Shown here piece by piece: positions 42,687-51,685 of a stretch of 64,000 bases of DNA. Source of the stretch: Limihaloglobus sulfuriphilus (GTDB lineage: Bacteria; Planctomycetota; Phycisphaerae; Sedimentisphaerales; Sedimentisphaeraceae). The translations under genes were made by a program, and so were the position numbers. The notes under the pieces were generated by a model. The model saw only the letters and a list, made by a program, of their open reading frames with translations, was not told the DNA's origin and ran no database searches. The stretch is taken from contig NZ_CP019646.1 of the NCBI RefSeq assembly GCF_001999965.1, forward strand, positions 1,984,001-2,048,000. The letters run 5' to 3'. How positions within the stretch are numbered: the first letter of the stretch is position 1; each line of letters starts with the position of its first letter.

Positions 42687-43787
42687 ATGCCAATCGAACA
42701 TGGAATATGGAGAATAGACAAGGGTCTTGAGAAGATTGATGTTCATTCACTTGATAAGGAACAGCGACTTGAGGAAATCCTTGACAATGATATATCTATA
42801 GCTGCTCCGAACTGGATGATTATTGGAAGACAGGTCTATACAGAATACGGCAGTTATATCGACCTGCTCGCGATTGACAGGGACGGCAACATCGTTGTCT
42901 TGGAGCTTAAAAGAAATCAGACTCCAAGAGAGGTGGTGGCTCAGTTGCTTGATTACGCTTCATGGGTCAAAAATCTTACTGATGATGAGATAGCCTCTAT
43001 ATTTGATACTTATATCAATAAGTTTCATCCTGAGAGGAATGGTATTTCCCTTGATGATGCTTTTATGAGTTATTTCAATGTCAATTCAATGCCGGATGAA
43101 CTTAACGAAACTCATCAACTCGTTATTGTGGCATCTTCGTTAGATAACAGCACAGAGAGGATTTTGAACTATCTTTCAGAAGGCCATAATGTTCCTATTA
43201 ATGCTATCTTCTTCAGGGTATTTAAAGATGAAGACAGAGAGTATTTAAGTCGAATGTGGTTTATAGAACCAACTCTTTCTCCACCTTCTCCGAGTGGAAA
43301 TGGAGGTGATAAAGAGCCATGGAACGGAGAGTTCTATGCTTCTTTCGGTGGAAAAAGGAGTTGGGAAGATGCCAGGCGAATTGGGTATATTTGCGGTGGC
43401 GGGGGTTCCTGGTATAGTAATTCCTTGAATCTGCTTGAGATTGGCAAGAGGGTCTGGGTAAATGCTCCAGGACATGGATATGTTGGAGTAGGCATAGTTG
43501 CCGGTCCGGTTACAAAACTGACAGAGTTCGAAATCGAAGATAAAGGCACTAAAAGGTTGATTACAGAGGACGACTTGATAGATAGTTATATCTTCTCTTA
43601 TAGTCGCAATGATGAAGAGAAAGCAGAGTATCTCGTAAAGGTTGACTGGATTAAGACTCTTAGCCTTGATGAAGCAATAAAAGAAAAAGGTTTATTCGGG
43701 AATCAGAATACCGTATGCAAGCCTGTAGCAAAGAAATGGCAACATACCGTAGAACGGCTGAAAAAGAGGTTCGATATAAATAAGTAA
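42687..43787 (+). CDS. NucS/DUF91-like PD-(D/E)XK protein
   Basis: A 366-residue protein whose N-terminal region (about 20-115) resembles endonuclease NucS: 'GRQVYTEYGSYIDLLAIDRD', then 'IVVLELKRNQTPREVV' and 'AQLLDYASWV', giving the D and E-x-K of a PD-(D/E)XK site. The C-terminal part (about 200-366) has a 'ARRIGYICGGGGSWYSNSL' segment and a beta-rich 'GKRVWVNAPGHGYVGVGIV' stretch common in such fusions. It is 15 bp after hsdR and 13 bp before the next gene. Nuclease activity is likely; the DNA structure recognised is unknown. Confidence 0.75.
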   Translation: MPIEHGIWRIDKGLEKIDVHSLDKEQRLEEILDNDISIAAPNWMIIGRQVYTEYGSYIDLLAIDRDGNIVVLELKRNQTPREVVAQLLDYASWVKNLTDDEIASIFDTYINKFHPERNGISLDDAFMSYFNVNSMPDELNETHQLVIVASSLDNSTERILNYLSEGHNVPINAIFFRVFKDEDREYLSRMWFIEPTLSPPSPSGNGGDKEPWNGEFYASFGGKRSWEDARRIGYICGGGGSWYSNSLNLLEIGKRVWVNAPGHGYVGVGIVAGPVTKLTEFEIEDKGTKRLITEDDLIDSYIFSYSRNDEEKAEYLVKVDWIKTLSLDEAIKEKGLFGNQNTVCKPVAKKWQHTVERLKKRFDINK

Positions 43788-43800
43788 AAAGAAGAAATAG

Positions 43801-44508
43801 ATGGGGCTTTATATGTCGTCAAAAACATTCTTTTCCGCAAAAGAAATTGAGTTGCTCAGAGAGAGAGCAAAGCCTGAATTTATTCATCCAGGAGAATATT
43901 CAGGTGGGTGGAGCAAGAGCAAATACGAACCTATGAAAGTTCTTGAGGCATTTCCTTCTCTTTCTATAAAGAGTGGATTTGTTCTCAGAGCTTATCAGTT
44001 TGTGGAAGGAGGGAATGGAAACGGGGTTGTATGGGCAATGCCTGAAGACTGCTCATTTCCTGAGCCGAATGAATGCGATAAATTAAAAGATACATTTTTA
44101 GAATGCCCTCGTCCAGAAGGTGCTATAGACGTTATGGATGTCATTTCTGGTGACGGCTCAGAGTTATCCTATATTTCCGCTTCCATATTTTGCCGTGAAA
44201 TATCTGAACTTGGGGCTTACTGGCATGGAAGCAGCTGGTCTTCCCATACTATTATAGACGAAGATACAAAAACAGAGGAGTTTGATTTTGAGAAGATTAA
44301 GGATTGGGAGTGGTTGGAAGAAAAACCAGTTAATTTTGGCCCTTCAGTTAAAAAGTCGGAAGATAAAACTTTTGTCGTTTTTTATACCCATTCTGGTCTC
44401 ATGCCAGGAGGATTATATAAGCATATAGATATTTATGATAATAATTCATATCGCCCAAAATTGAATTCTGAACGGATAGCAAAAGGTGGTAATCAGTATC
44501 TTTATTAG
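43801..44508 (+). CDS. Unrecognised 235-residue protein
   Basis: No family is recognised. The protein is globular and mixed alpha/beta, acidic, with a Trp/Gly-rich 'HPGEYSGGWSKSKYEP' near the start and 'ELGAYWHGSSWSSHTII' in the middle. An in-frame ATG at 43813 ('MSSKTFFSAKEIE') is an alternative start with GGGG upstream. It belongs to a chain of genes separated by 10-25 bp from hsdR to 48094, so it is probably co-expressed with the NucS-like gene before it and the small Cys protein after it. Confidence 0.55.
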   Translation: MGLYMSSKTFFSAKEIELLRERAKPEFIHPGEYSGGWSKSKYEPMKVLEAFPSLSIKSGFVLRAYQFVEGGNGNGVVWAMPEDCSFPEPNECDKLKDTFLECPRPEGAIDVMDVISGDGSELSYISASIFCREISELGAYWHGSSWSSHTIIDEDTKTEEFDFEKIKDWEWLEEKPVNFGPSVKKSEDKTFVVFYTHSGLMPGGLYKHIDIYDNNSYRPKLNSERIAKGGNQYLY

Positions 44509-44519
44509 GAGAAATAACC

Positions 44520-44717
44520 ATGAACGAGAACCAACCCAAATTTTATGATGACGACGGAACAGAAATTAACCCTGACCTAATCCCCAAACCTGCTCTTTGT
44601 GTTGCCTGTAAAAAAGATGGTATTTCAGGCAAAGAAGAGATACTCTGTGCTCTTACCAGAGCTGACCAGCAGGGAGAGGATGAGTTTAGATGCGATGCTT
44701 ATGAGGCGATGGAGTGA
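44520..44717 (+). CDS. Small cysteine-containing protein
   Basis: A 65-residue acidic protein with a good AGGAGA RBS. Four cysteines ('CVACKKDG', 'ILCALTR', 'FRCDAYE') have a spacing that could bind one zinc ion. The family is not named here, but the pattern of a short Cys protein before a membrane protein suggests a cognate pair: its TGA overlaps the GTG start of the next gene by 4 bp. Role unknown. Confidence 0.55.
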   Translation: MNENQPKFYDDDGTEINPDLIPKPALCVACKKDGISGKEEILCALTRADQQGEDEFRCDAYEAME

Positions 44718-45121
44718 ACCTTTTCGAAGCAGGAATTATACCTTCTATCCCATTCGGTGCTATTATCGGATGGATGATATGTAAGCCTTTTGGCTTCGTA
44801 GCTGCCATAGCAGGAATGGCGGGAGGTGCAATTGCAGGTTTATTTCTTGGCTGGTTATATGGTTTCGTTATTATATTGTTAATGGCATCCTTTACAATTC
44901 CATGGAAGTATATAAGAAAGAAAGCAGAGCCAATGCGGATAAGTGATAAAGAACATGAAATATTGACTAAATGCTCCGCATTGGGTATTTTCATTGGGAT
45001 TTTATGCTCAGGAATTATTGGATTATTCTGCAATTGGATTCTTGGGTTAGTTTTGCTCTTTATATCAGCAGTCATTACATCATTCATATCAGTTGTTTAT
45101 GCTCAAATTAAGATAAGATGA
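44714..45121 (+). CDS. Integral membrane protein with GTG start
   Basis: A 135-residue membrane protein with about four hydrophobic segments (roughly 10-27, 31-59, 87-105, 108-128) and a glycine-rich pair 'GFVAAIAGMAGGAIAGLFLG'. The start is GTG, overlapping the preceding stop (GTGA), which implies coupled translation. A membrane partner in a multi-gene defence cluster often acts as a pore-forming effector, but nothing in the sequence proves this. The following gene starts 10 bp later. Confidence 0.6.
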   Translation: MNLFEAGIIPSIPFGAIIGWMICKPFGFVAAIAGMAGGAIAGLFLGWLYGFVIILLMASFTIPWKYIRKKAEPMRISDKEHEILTKCSALGIFIGILCSGIIGLFCNWILGLVLLFISAVITSFISVVYAQIKIR

Positions 45122-45131
45122 GTTAAAACTT

Positions 45132-46352
45132 ATGGCAGATAAATATAAATGGAACTTTAAAAAATACTTTCGCAGTTCAGCCTACGGCTGGAACGGAACG
45201 GCTAAAGCATCCAAAAGGATGAGAGAGGCTGTCTCTGAGATAAAGAAAGTTGCCAAAAAGGACTCTGCCCTTGCTGGAGAAGGGGCAGTTGAACTCTGTT
45301 CCCGCTTATATCCAGCTCTTATGTATATTGACAGTTCATCAGGAGCCTTGGGGACTGCTTTAAATAGAACAATGGATGCTCTTACTCCTATTCTTATCAG
45401 TGCTGAATGGGATATGAATACAAGAGGCAAGTGGCTTAAAAAACTCTTTGATGCCATACAGGATGAGGGTTGGGGGATTTTTGATGACCTAAGAGACCGT
45501 TGGGGAGAAATATGCGTATATCCTGGGCTTGCCAATCTGTGGGCTGACAGTTTGATTCCACAAGTCAAAGAGTGCTGGCTGAGTGAGAAGTGGTATTTCT
45601 TTGTGGGTTCAGATATGTGTCTTTCCTGTCTTTTATTTACTGAGCGTTATGATGAAATTGAGGAGTTACTGAAATTAAGGAGAAAAACGTTCTGGCCATA
45701 CAACAAGTATCAGGCAATGGCGTTGGCTAAGCAGGGCAAACAGGAAGAAGCCCTTGCATATGCTGAGAAAATGAAGTTGGATGACAGTTCGGGGAACAGT
45801 GATTATTCTATCAACAATTATTGTGAATCATTGCTGATAGATATGGGCAGAACAGAAGAGGCTTATGAAAAGTATGGTCTGAATTTCCCTTATAGTGGCA
45901 CAAAGATTAACATCTATCGCTCTATCTGTAAAAGATACCCTGATATTGATAAAAAGAAAATATTAATTGATTGTATTGAGAAGAAAGGAGAACCGGGAAA
46001 ATGGTTTGCGGCGGCAAAAGATGCCGGTTTTTATGATATAGCAATGAAGTGTGCCAAGTCGTCTAGTTCCGACCCATTTACTCTTTTAAGAGCATCGAGG
46101 GATTTTGCTGATAAAAATACCGATTTTGCTCTTTTTGTCGGCATAAAAGCTATTGTCAAGATGCTTAGGGAAGATTTTTATGAAGAAATATCTACATTTG
46201 ATATAATCTCTGCATACAGGCAAATAGAACAAACTGCCCAGAACCATGGCAGATTGGCTGAACTTAAAAATTCTTTAAACAGAGAAATTAATGAAAAAAA
46301 ATGCAAACCAGTTTTTAGAAACGTTTTATTAAGAATTCTGAAAAATGAATAA
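45132..46352 (+). CDS. Helical TPR-like repeat protein, function unknown
   Basis: A 406-residue, mainly helical protein. The middle contains TPR-like helices ('YQAMALAKQGKQEEALAYAE', 'INNYCESLLIDMGRTEEAYE'), while the N-terminus is well structured ('ELCSRLYPALMYIDSSSGAL', 'LRDRWGEICVYP'). No catalytic motif is seen. It lies 10 bp after the membrane protein gene and 23 bp before the last gene of the chain. A scaffold or sensor role is possible. I believe related hypothetical proteins exist in other bacteria but cannot name the family. Confidence 0.6.
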   Translation: MADKYKWNFKKYFRSSAYGWNGTAKASKRMREAVSEIKKVAKKDSALAGEGAVELCSRLYPALMYIDSSSGALGTALNRTMDALTPILISAEWDMNTRGKWLKKLFDAIQDEGWGIFDDLRDRWGEICVYPGLANLWADSLIPQVKECWLSEKWYFFVGSDMCLSCLLFTERYDEIEELLKLRRKTFWPYNKYQAMALAKQGKQEEALAYAEKMKLDDSSGNSDYSINNYCESLLIDMGRTEEAYEKYGLNFPYSGTKINIYRSICKRYPDIDKKKILIDCIEKKGEPGKWFAAAKDAGFYDIAMKCAKSSSSDPFTLLRASRDFADKNTDFALFVGIKAIVKMLREDFYEEISTFDIISAYRQIEQTAQNHGRLAELKNSLNREINEKKCKPVFRNVLLRILKNE

Positions 46353-46375
46353 CAGTAATGTTGAGAGGTGCTTAA

Positions 46376-48094
46376 ATGGGCAGAAAACGGGTAGATATTG
46401 AGTATAAAGGAGTAGTTCTACGCTATGAAGATGGTAGGAAAGTTATCCGGGTGAGAAGAGATGTAAAAAAAAATCAGAACCTAACAAACTATAAATTAGA
46501 AGAATCAGATTTTAGAAATAAAACAAATAGATTGATTTACCAATCCACTAATCTCGGCATTATAGCGAGTGAATTCTTCAAATATATATTATTGTATCAA
46601 AAACGAAATAGCATAGAAATTTCACCATTAGCATTGTCTAATTCTGAAGAAACAGAAATAGAAATTACTTGGTTTGACATCAAAGAACGCTCTTCTGATG
46701 AGTCAACTATCAAATATATAGCTTATTTCTTAGATGGATTAGATGATTCATATTTTGATAATCTGAAAAATATGTACAGTGATTTCAGGTTTGATTACAA
46801 ATACATATATTCAAATGAATTAATTCCATATTCGAGCAGGAGTTATAAGGTATTTGCGGAAGTATCTGAATACCTTGAAGATTATCCTAATTGTAATCAG
46901 GCTATTTTGCCGGCAATTGCAAGGGTCAGTGGTGATAAATGTTTTGCTTTTTATGCATTTGATGATGAAGAAGCCAGACTAGAGATTAAAAAGGACATTG
47001 TTCGTTTATGTAATAAGCGTACAGACCTTGAAAATGTTTGGCAAACTGAAGGTCTCAGGGCTGCTTTTGAAGAGCAGGCTGTTGAAATGAAAGCTAATAT
47101 TGAAAATAATTTCGCAACATGTAGGACTCAAATGAAATTGTCTTTGAATGAAAAAAAGAAGGAGTATCTCGCAACGATACCACCAGGGAAAATTATAAGC
47201 TTAGAAAATCATGAGAATAAAGAGGTTGAAACTCACGAAGAATTTGTCGAATATATTGATTCGCTTGTATCTAAATATGGCGAAGGGGTTGATTGTTTTA
47301 GATACAAAATTGGAGAAGATTTAAAGAAGCATTATCTTGAAGGAAAATCGTTAAATGATAAATTGAGGATAACTGTTGAAGATTTCTATGAACAAACTAA
47401 TCAATACTATATTAATCGTGCTGTTGAATGTTTAATTAAAAAAGAAAAACAACAATTACTAGAATTGGAAGAGTTGTTATCGCATCGAGCCAAGTTTGAA
47501 AAATATACTGAACGGTATTATTCAAATGTCAGATTCAAACTTTTGAAGAACGGGTCAATCATCAAGTTTAATCAACATATAACTAAAGATTTTATAGTAA
47601 GACATTTTATAAATATCTTGAAAGAAGATTCTGAGTTTGTCGTTACTTTAACAGGTGTTGATGAGTTTAAGCAATTAAGTGATAGTCTGAATCGCAAGAT
47701 TCTGACATTAGATATTCTATGGGAATATTACCGGGACCGCGATAAATATACAATGCAGAACAAACTATCCAGCAACTGGATTAAACGTATACATGCCTGG
47801 TTTATTGAATTTAAGAAAATAGTTGATGTTTCTGATATCGATGACCTTGGACTTCCCGCTATACAAAGTTATTGTACAGAGCTAAACAGAGTTTTAAGTG
47901 GGAATTACTACCCAAAGTGGATTTCAGAAGCGTCAGAGCAAGCTTTGAGAAAGAAAAAAGCAACGAAAAAATGGGCTATACACAGACTGAAATTTATTAG
48001 TAGTATGTTCAAGAACGCACAGAAAGTCAATCCTGACCTTCAACTTGAACATTTGGTTGAGTATATTGAGATGCAGAGAGACATTCTCAAATAA
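46376..48094 (+). CDS. Unrecognised 572-residue protein
   Basis: A large, charged protein with no family recognised. It opens with a basic strand-rich segment ('VDIEYKGVVLRYEDGRKVIR'), has a central helical region rich in Lys/Glu ('LIKKEKQQLLELEELLSHRA', probable coiled coil) and a helical C-terminus ending 'HLVEYIEMQRDILK'. It has the lowest GC of the cluster. It is the last gene of the hsdR-linked chain; the IS1634-like element is inserted 65 bp beyond its stop. A link to the preceding genes is inferred from spacing only. Confidence 0.55.
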   Translation: MGRKRVDIEYKGVVLRYEDGRKVIRVRRDVKKNQNLTNYKLEESDFRNKTNRLIYQSTNLGIIASEFFKYILLYQKRNSIEISPLALSNSEETEIEITWFDIKERSSDESTIKYIAYFLDGLDDSYFDNLKNMYSDFRFDYKYIYSNELIPYSSRSYKVFAEVSEYLEDYPNCNQAILPAIARVSGDKCFAFYAFDDEEARLEIKKDIVRLCNKRTDLENVWQTEGLRAAFEEQAVEMKANIENNFATCRTQMKLSLNEKKKEYLATIPPGKIISLENHENKEVETHEEFVEYIDSLVSKYGEGVDCFRYKIGEDLKKHYLEGKSLNDKLRITVEDFYEQTNQYYINRAVECLIKKEKQQLLELEELLSHRAKFEKYTERYYSNVRFKLLKNGSIIKFNQHITKDFIVRHFINILKEDSEFVVTLTGVDEFKQLSDSLNRKILTLDILWEYYRDRDKYTMQNKLSSNWIKRIHAWFIEFKKIVDVSDIDDLGLPAIQSYCTELNRVLSGNYYPKWISEASEQALRKKKATKKWAIHRLKFISSMFKNAQKVNPDLQLEHLVEYIEMQRDILK

Positions 48095-48159
48095 AATAAT
48101 TATAATCCGACACATTATTCTTTGTGTATATCAACGAAAAATGGCTGGCTTGGTTTTAG

Positions 48160-50144
48160 CCCCAATTTCTCACTTAGGTCTCGAAACCGGTAAAAATAAA
48201 AATATTTTCGATGTTTCTGGCCTTTGAGGGGTGTTTCGATTCTGGATTTGGCTTTGGTACAGACCTGCCCTATTGCATAGGTGAATTTCTATGCGATAAT
48301 TTGGGTATGTATTTGAAAAAGCACAGGCGTAAAAAGAACGGTAAATGCAACACCTATTACAGTATTGCTGAGAAGCGGAAGGTCTCCGGTAATCGGCATG
48401 TGGAGAAGGTGGTTCTTTACCTTGGTGAGATCAGCGACTCTCAAAAGAAGGCCTGGCAGAGATCAATTGAGATAATCAACGAAGATAACAAACCTGTACA
48501 CAAAACCCTTTTTGCTTTTGATCAGGACAACCAGAGCTGTCACGATGTTGATACGATACCGGTTAACATCTCAAAGATGAGACTGGAACGACCGCGTAGG
48601 TTTGGCGATTGCTGGCTGGCTTCTGAGATGTGGGATCAGCTTGGTTTTGACCGCTTCTGGTCAGAGCGGATTGATACAGACAGATCGCCGGTCGCATTCT
48701 CAAAAGTCCTCAAGTTGCTTACGGTGAGCAGGCTGATAAAACCTTCTGCCGAATACTTTGTCCATCAGCACTGGTTCAGCCAGAGTGCTATGGACGCCAT
48801 CCTTGATTGTGATTTTGAGATTGCCGAGAAAAACAGGCTCTACCGTTGTCTTGACCGTATCCTTCCATACAAAGACGAACTTTGCAAATACCTTAAAGAC
48901 ACCTGGCAAGGAATGTTCAACCTTGAGTACGACATCCTGCTCTATGATATCACCAGCACGTATTTCGAGGGGCTATGCAAGCAGAATCCCAAGGCAGAAT
49001 TCGGCCACAGCAAAGACAGACGCAGTGATTGCAGACAGGTGCTGATAGCCCTTGTTGTTACGCCGGAGGGCTTTCCTCTTGACTATGAAGTACTTCAGGG
49101 AAATACATCTGAAAAGACGACATTAAGACCCCTGCTCAACAAGATAGAAACAATGTACGGCAAGGCCAACAGGGTCTGGCTGATGGACAGGGGCATACCA
49201 ACGGAAGCTACGCTCAAGTTCATGCGTAAGAACAATATAAGCTATCTTGTTGGCACACCCCGCAGACAGCTCGATGATTATAGCAGTGAACTTTCTCAAA
49301 AGGACTGGGAGCAGGTAAACAGCAGTGTTCATGTGAAATACATCGAAAAAGAGGGCGAATGCTATGTCCTTGCCAGGAGCAGGGATCGTATGCAAAAGGA
49401 GAGGGCCATGCGTAAAAGAAAACTGCGTAAATATCTTGACGGACTTGAAAAACTCAAGGGATATCGCAATTATGAACGTTTTTATAAACGCCTTGGGGCT
49501 TTGCAATCGCAGGCCGGTAAAGCTTATAGATGTGTGGAGCTCAATATTCCGGGGCAAAAGGAGCGGATTGAAGCCGGCGAATTCAGGTATCACATAAACC
49601 GGCAGAAATACCGTGATATGATCTATCGTGACGGCAAGTACTTTTTGCGGACCAATCAGAAGGGCAAGGATGGTAAGGCACTCTGGAATGAGTATATGCT
49701 GCAGTGCAACGTTGAGCAGTCTTTCAGAGAACTCAAGAGTGATCTTGGCATTCGCCCTGTATATCACCATAAAGAAGAGCGTGTTGATGCCCATATCTTT
49801 GTGGCGTTTATAAGTTATTGCCTGCAGGTGACATTGCGGCATAAGCTGCGGGTGAGTGCCTGCGGCCTGACCGCACAGGCTGCCCTGGAAACGATGAGCC
49901 GTATCCAGATGCTTGATGTGACATTTGAAACACTTGACGGTCGGTACCTCTTGATGGAGAGGTACACCGAGCCCGAGGCAGATCAGCGTCTGATACTGCA
50001 CCACCTGAACATGGATCTGCCGCTGCAGAAGCCACCCAAAATATACAGCAGCCAGGTCAAAGATTAAGACCCCCTTTGGCGACACACCAACACCGCGGGC
50101 GCTACCATAAACCCTGTTTTACACCCCTAAGTGAGAAATTGGGG
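48160..50144 (+). mobile_element. IS1634-like insertion sequence, complete
   Basis: A 1,985-bp element bounded by perfect 19-bp terminal inverted repeats, CCCCAATTTCTCACTTAGG at 48160-48178 and its complement at 50126-50144. It is flanked by TTAG on both sides (48156-48159 and 50145-50148), a probable 4-bp target duplication. It contains a single DDE transposase gene. Insertion is intergenic, between the end of the hsdR-linked gene chain and the methyltransferase region. IS1634 assignment rests on the transposase. Confidence 0.85.
48307..50067 (+). CDS. IS1634-type DDE transposase
   Basis: A 586-residue transposase when started at the ATG at 48307 ('MYLKKHRRKKNGKCNTYY'). An upstream in-frame ATG at 48211 would add 32 unlikely residues. 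The DDE residues are visible in 'LLYDITSTYFEG', 'VWLMDRGIPTEA' and 'CNVEQSFRELKSDLGIRPVY' with the family's Y-(2)-R-(3)-E-(6)-K-like region. The gene fills the element between the inverted repeats and appears intact, so the element may be mobile. Confidence 0.88.
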   Translation: MYLKKHRRKKNGKCNTYYSIAEKRKVSGNRHVEKVVLYLGEISDSQKKAWQRSIEIINEDNKPVHKTLFAFDQDNQSCHDVDTIPVNISKMRLERPRRFGDCWLASEMWDQLGFDRFWSERIDTDRSPVAFSKVLKLLTVSRLIKPSAEYFVHQHWFSQSAMDAILDCDFEIAEKNRLYRCLDRILPYKDELCKYLKDTWQGMFNLEYDILLYDITSTYFEGLCKQNPKAEFGHSKDRRSDCRQVLIALVVTPEGFPLDYEVLQGNTSEKTTLRPLLNKIETMYGKANRVWLMDRGIPTEATLKFMRKNNISYLVGTPRRQLDDYSSELSQKDWEQVNSSVHVKYIEKEGECYVLARSRDRMQKERAMRKRKLRKYLDGLEKLKGYRNYERFYKRLGALQSQAGKAYRCVELNIPGQKERIEAGEFRYHINRQKYRDMIYRDGKYFLRTNQKGKDGKALWNEYMLQCNVEQSFRELKSDLGIRPVYHHKEERVDAHIFVAFISYCLQVTLRHKLRVSACGLTAQAALETMSRIQMLDVTFETLDGRYLLMERYTEPEADQRLILHHLNMDLPLQKPPKIYSSQVKD

Positions 50145-50532
50145 TTAGTCACATTTTATAATACGCATTTGTGTTTCGCCATGCTATGGCATAATTGTAT
50201 ACAGTAAATACAGGCGTAAATTAAACCGGTTCTCAATTAGATTTTTTGGAACTGGCCAATTCTTCTCTTTTATTTTTCCAAAAAAAGAAAGATATTTCTA
50301 AAAATATTCAATTTTTTTTTGTCAACTAAAATAGACTTCCCTGCTCTTCTGGTGCATTAAAAGGGGCTATTGCTGCAAATTTGTTTGATTAAATAATTTT
50401 TGTCCGTTTATATTTCTAATCTCCTCCAACTGAATCTTATTTTTAACTTAATAAACAAAGATTAACTTCTAATCTGACAAAGACATTGAAGCGTAAGTCA
50501 TTGATATGAATGGAATTACAAGAATATTCTTG

Positions 50533-50560
50533 TTGACTTTGCATGGTTTTTTTATATAAT
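50533..50560 (+). promoter_or_regulatory. Promoter upstream of the methyltransferase
   Basis: TTGACT (50533-50538), 16 bp, TATAAT (50555-50560): near-consensus sigma-70 promoter in the 525-bp gap after the IS. Apart from this promoter, the palindrome at 50599 and the short ORF at 50670, I see only AT-rich sequence in 50149-50722. Confidence 0.65.
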
Positions 50561-50598
50561 TCATGAAGTATTTAAATGCTACTTTAAAAGTAAATACA

Positions 50599-50617
50599 AA
50601 CAGTAATGGTTACTGTT
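50599..50617. promoter_or_regulatory. Perfect inverted repeat in the methyltransferase leader
   Basis: AACAGTAA-TGG-TTACTGTT, arms of 8 bp, located about 32 bp after the predicted transcription start. Suits a repressor operator or a small leader hairpin. Confidence 0.4.
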
Positions 50618-50669
50618 ATTGAACGAACGGCAAAGTTGCCATTAATGTTTTTATACAGGAGAAATAAAT

Positions 50670-50726
50670 ATGTTTAATTATAAGAAACTAGCAATGGAGC
50701 TAGTAAAGAATGAGGTCAGAAAATGA
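50670..50726 (+). CDS. 18-residue leader ORF upstream of the methyltransferase
   Basis: ATG at 50670 with an AGGAG 9 nt upstream encodes 'MFNYKKLAMELVKNEVRK' and its TGA overlaps the methyltransferase ATG (ATGA). The strong RBS belongs to this short ORF, and the methyltransferase start has no RBS of its own, so translation is probably coupled. Confidence 0.5.
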   Translation: MFNYKKLAMELVKNEVRK

Positions 50727-51434
50727 CGAATATTGCTGAAGAAATTAACAATTTGCACAAAGCACTAATAAAGATGTCAGCAGGAACTGCCTATAAGATA
50801 GGTAAGTTGCTTATTGAGCAGAGAGCAGCATGTAAGCATGGAACCTGGGAAAACTGGATAGAGGAGAACCTGGAATTCTCAAAATCTACGGCTCGCAGAT
50901 ATATTGATGTATATGAAAAATGTGGGCCTAAAAACCCCAATTTGGAAGATTTGAATAATGTAAAATTATCTCACCTTTATAGGGAAATTGAGAACAACAG
51001 GAAAAAGAAACGCCCGATTCAAGAGTTTAGAGACAGTGATAAGGCCAGGACAGTTATAAGAGAGCTTTTCGCAAATCGTGAACATAACTTTGAAAATCCA
51101 GCAGATGGCAAGACTGTAAATCAGATTATTAACGGCGATACGCTTGAAGTAATGGCGAAGATGGAGCCGCATACCGTGCATCTTATTTGCACATCTGTGC
51201 CTTATAATAACAATCTCGATTATGGAATAGGTCTTGATGGGAAGATAATCAATGATAACAAACCCTACCAAGAATATCTTGATTGGTTGGGGCAATTTGT
51301 AACTCAGTGTTATAGGGTTTTGGTGCCAGGCGGCAGGCTTATAATCAACTGCGACAATCTCACTAACAAGCAGAGGGATGAAGATGGTGAGTTTACATAT
51401 CGCCATGCCCTTGATTGTGATTTGCGTTATAAGG
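50723..51434 (+). pseudogene. DNA methyltransferase, 5' part (split by IS21-family element)
   Basis: The first 237 codons of a site-specific DNA methyltransferase. An N-terminal helical region ('GKLLIEQRAACKHGTWENWI', 'SKSTARRYIDVYEKCG', resembling DUF3102-type phage proteins) is followed by 'NGDTLEVMAKMEPHTVHLIC' and motif IV-like 'TSVPYNNNLDYG'. After 51434 the frame enters the IS and ends at 51457 ('SIGALN'). Removing the IS and one copy of ATAAGG joins this to 54115 in frame, giving about 455 residues. The order motif IV before motif I indicates a circularly permuted class. Intact before insertion; now probably inactive. Confidence 0.85.
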
Positions 51435-51685
51435 TGTCAATCGGCGCTTTAAATTAGGTCACTATGAGCGCGTTCAAAATGGGTCAGTTAAACCAGTTGT
51501 TATTTACTATTTTTAGTTTCATTTGTCAAGTTGGATTTGGATAAAACGATTATTTTCGACGTTATTGGGCAGATACGCCAGGCCTGTTTCGCCCGGACCG
51601 GCGGCCGGGTGAGAATGGGCCACCCAAAAAGCTCGTCGGAACCTGGCCGCCGCAAGCCGGGCGGGACAGGCCGGTTAAGACTGAG

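Noticed and set aside
48211-48306. Upstream ATG of the IS1634-like transposase
   Set aside because: The extra 32 residues lack family features and the ATG at 48307 gives the normal N-terminus.
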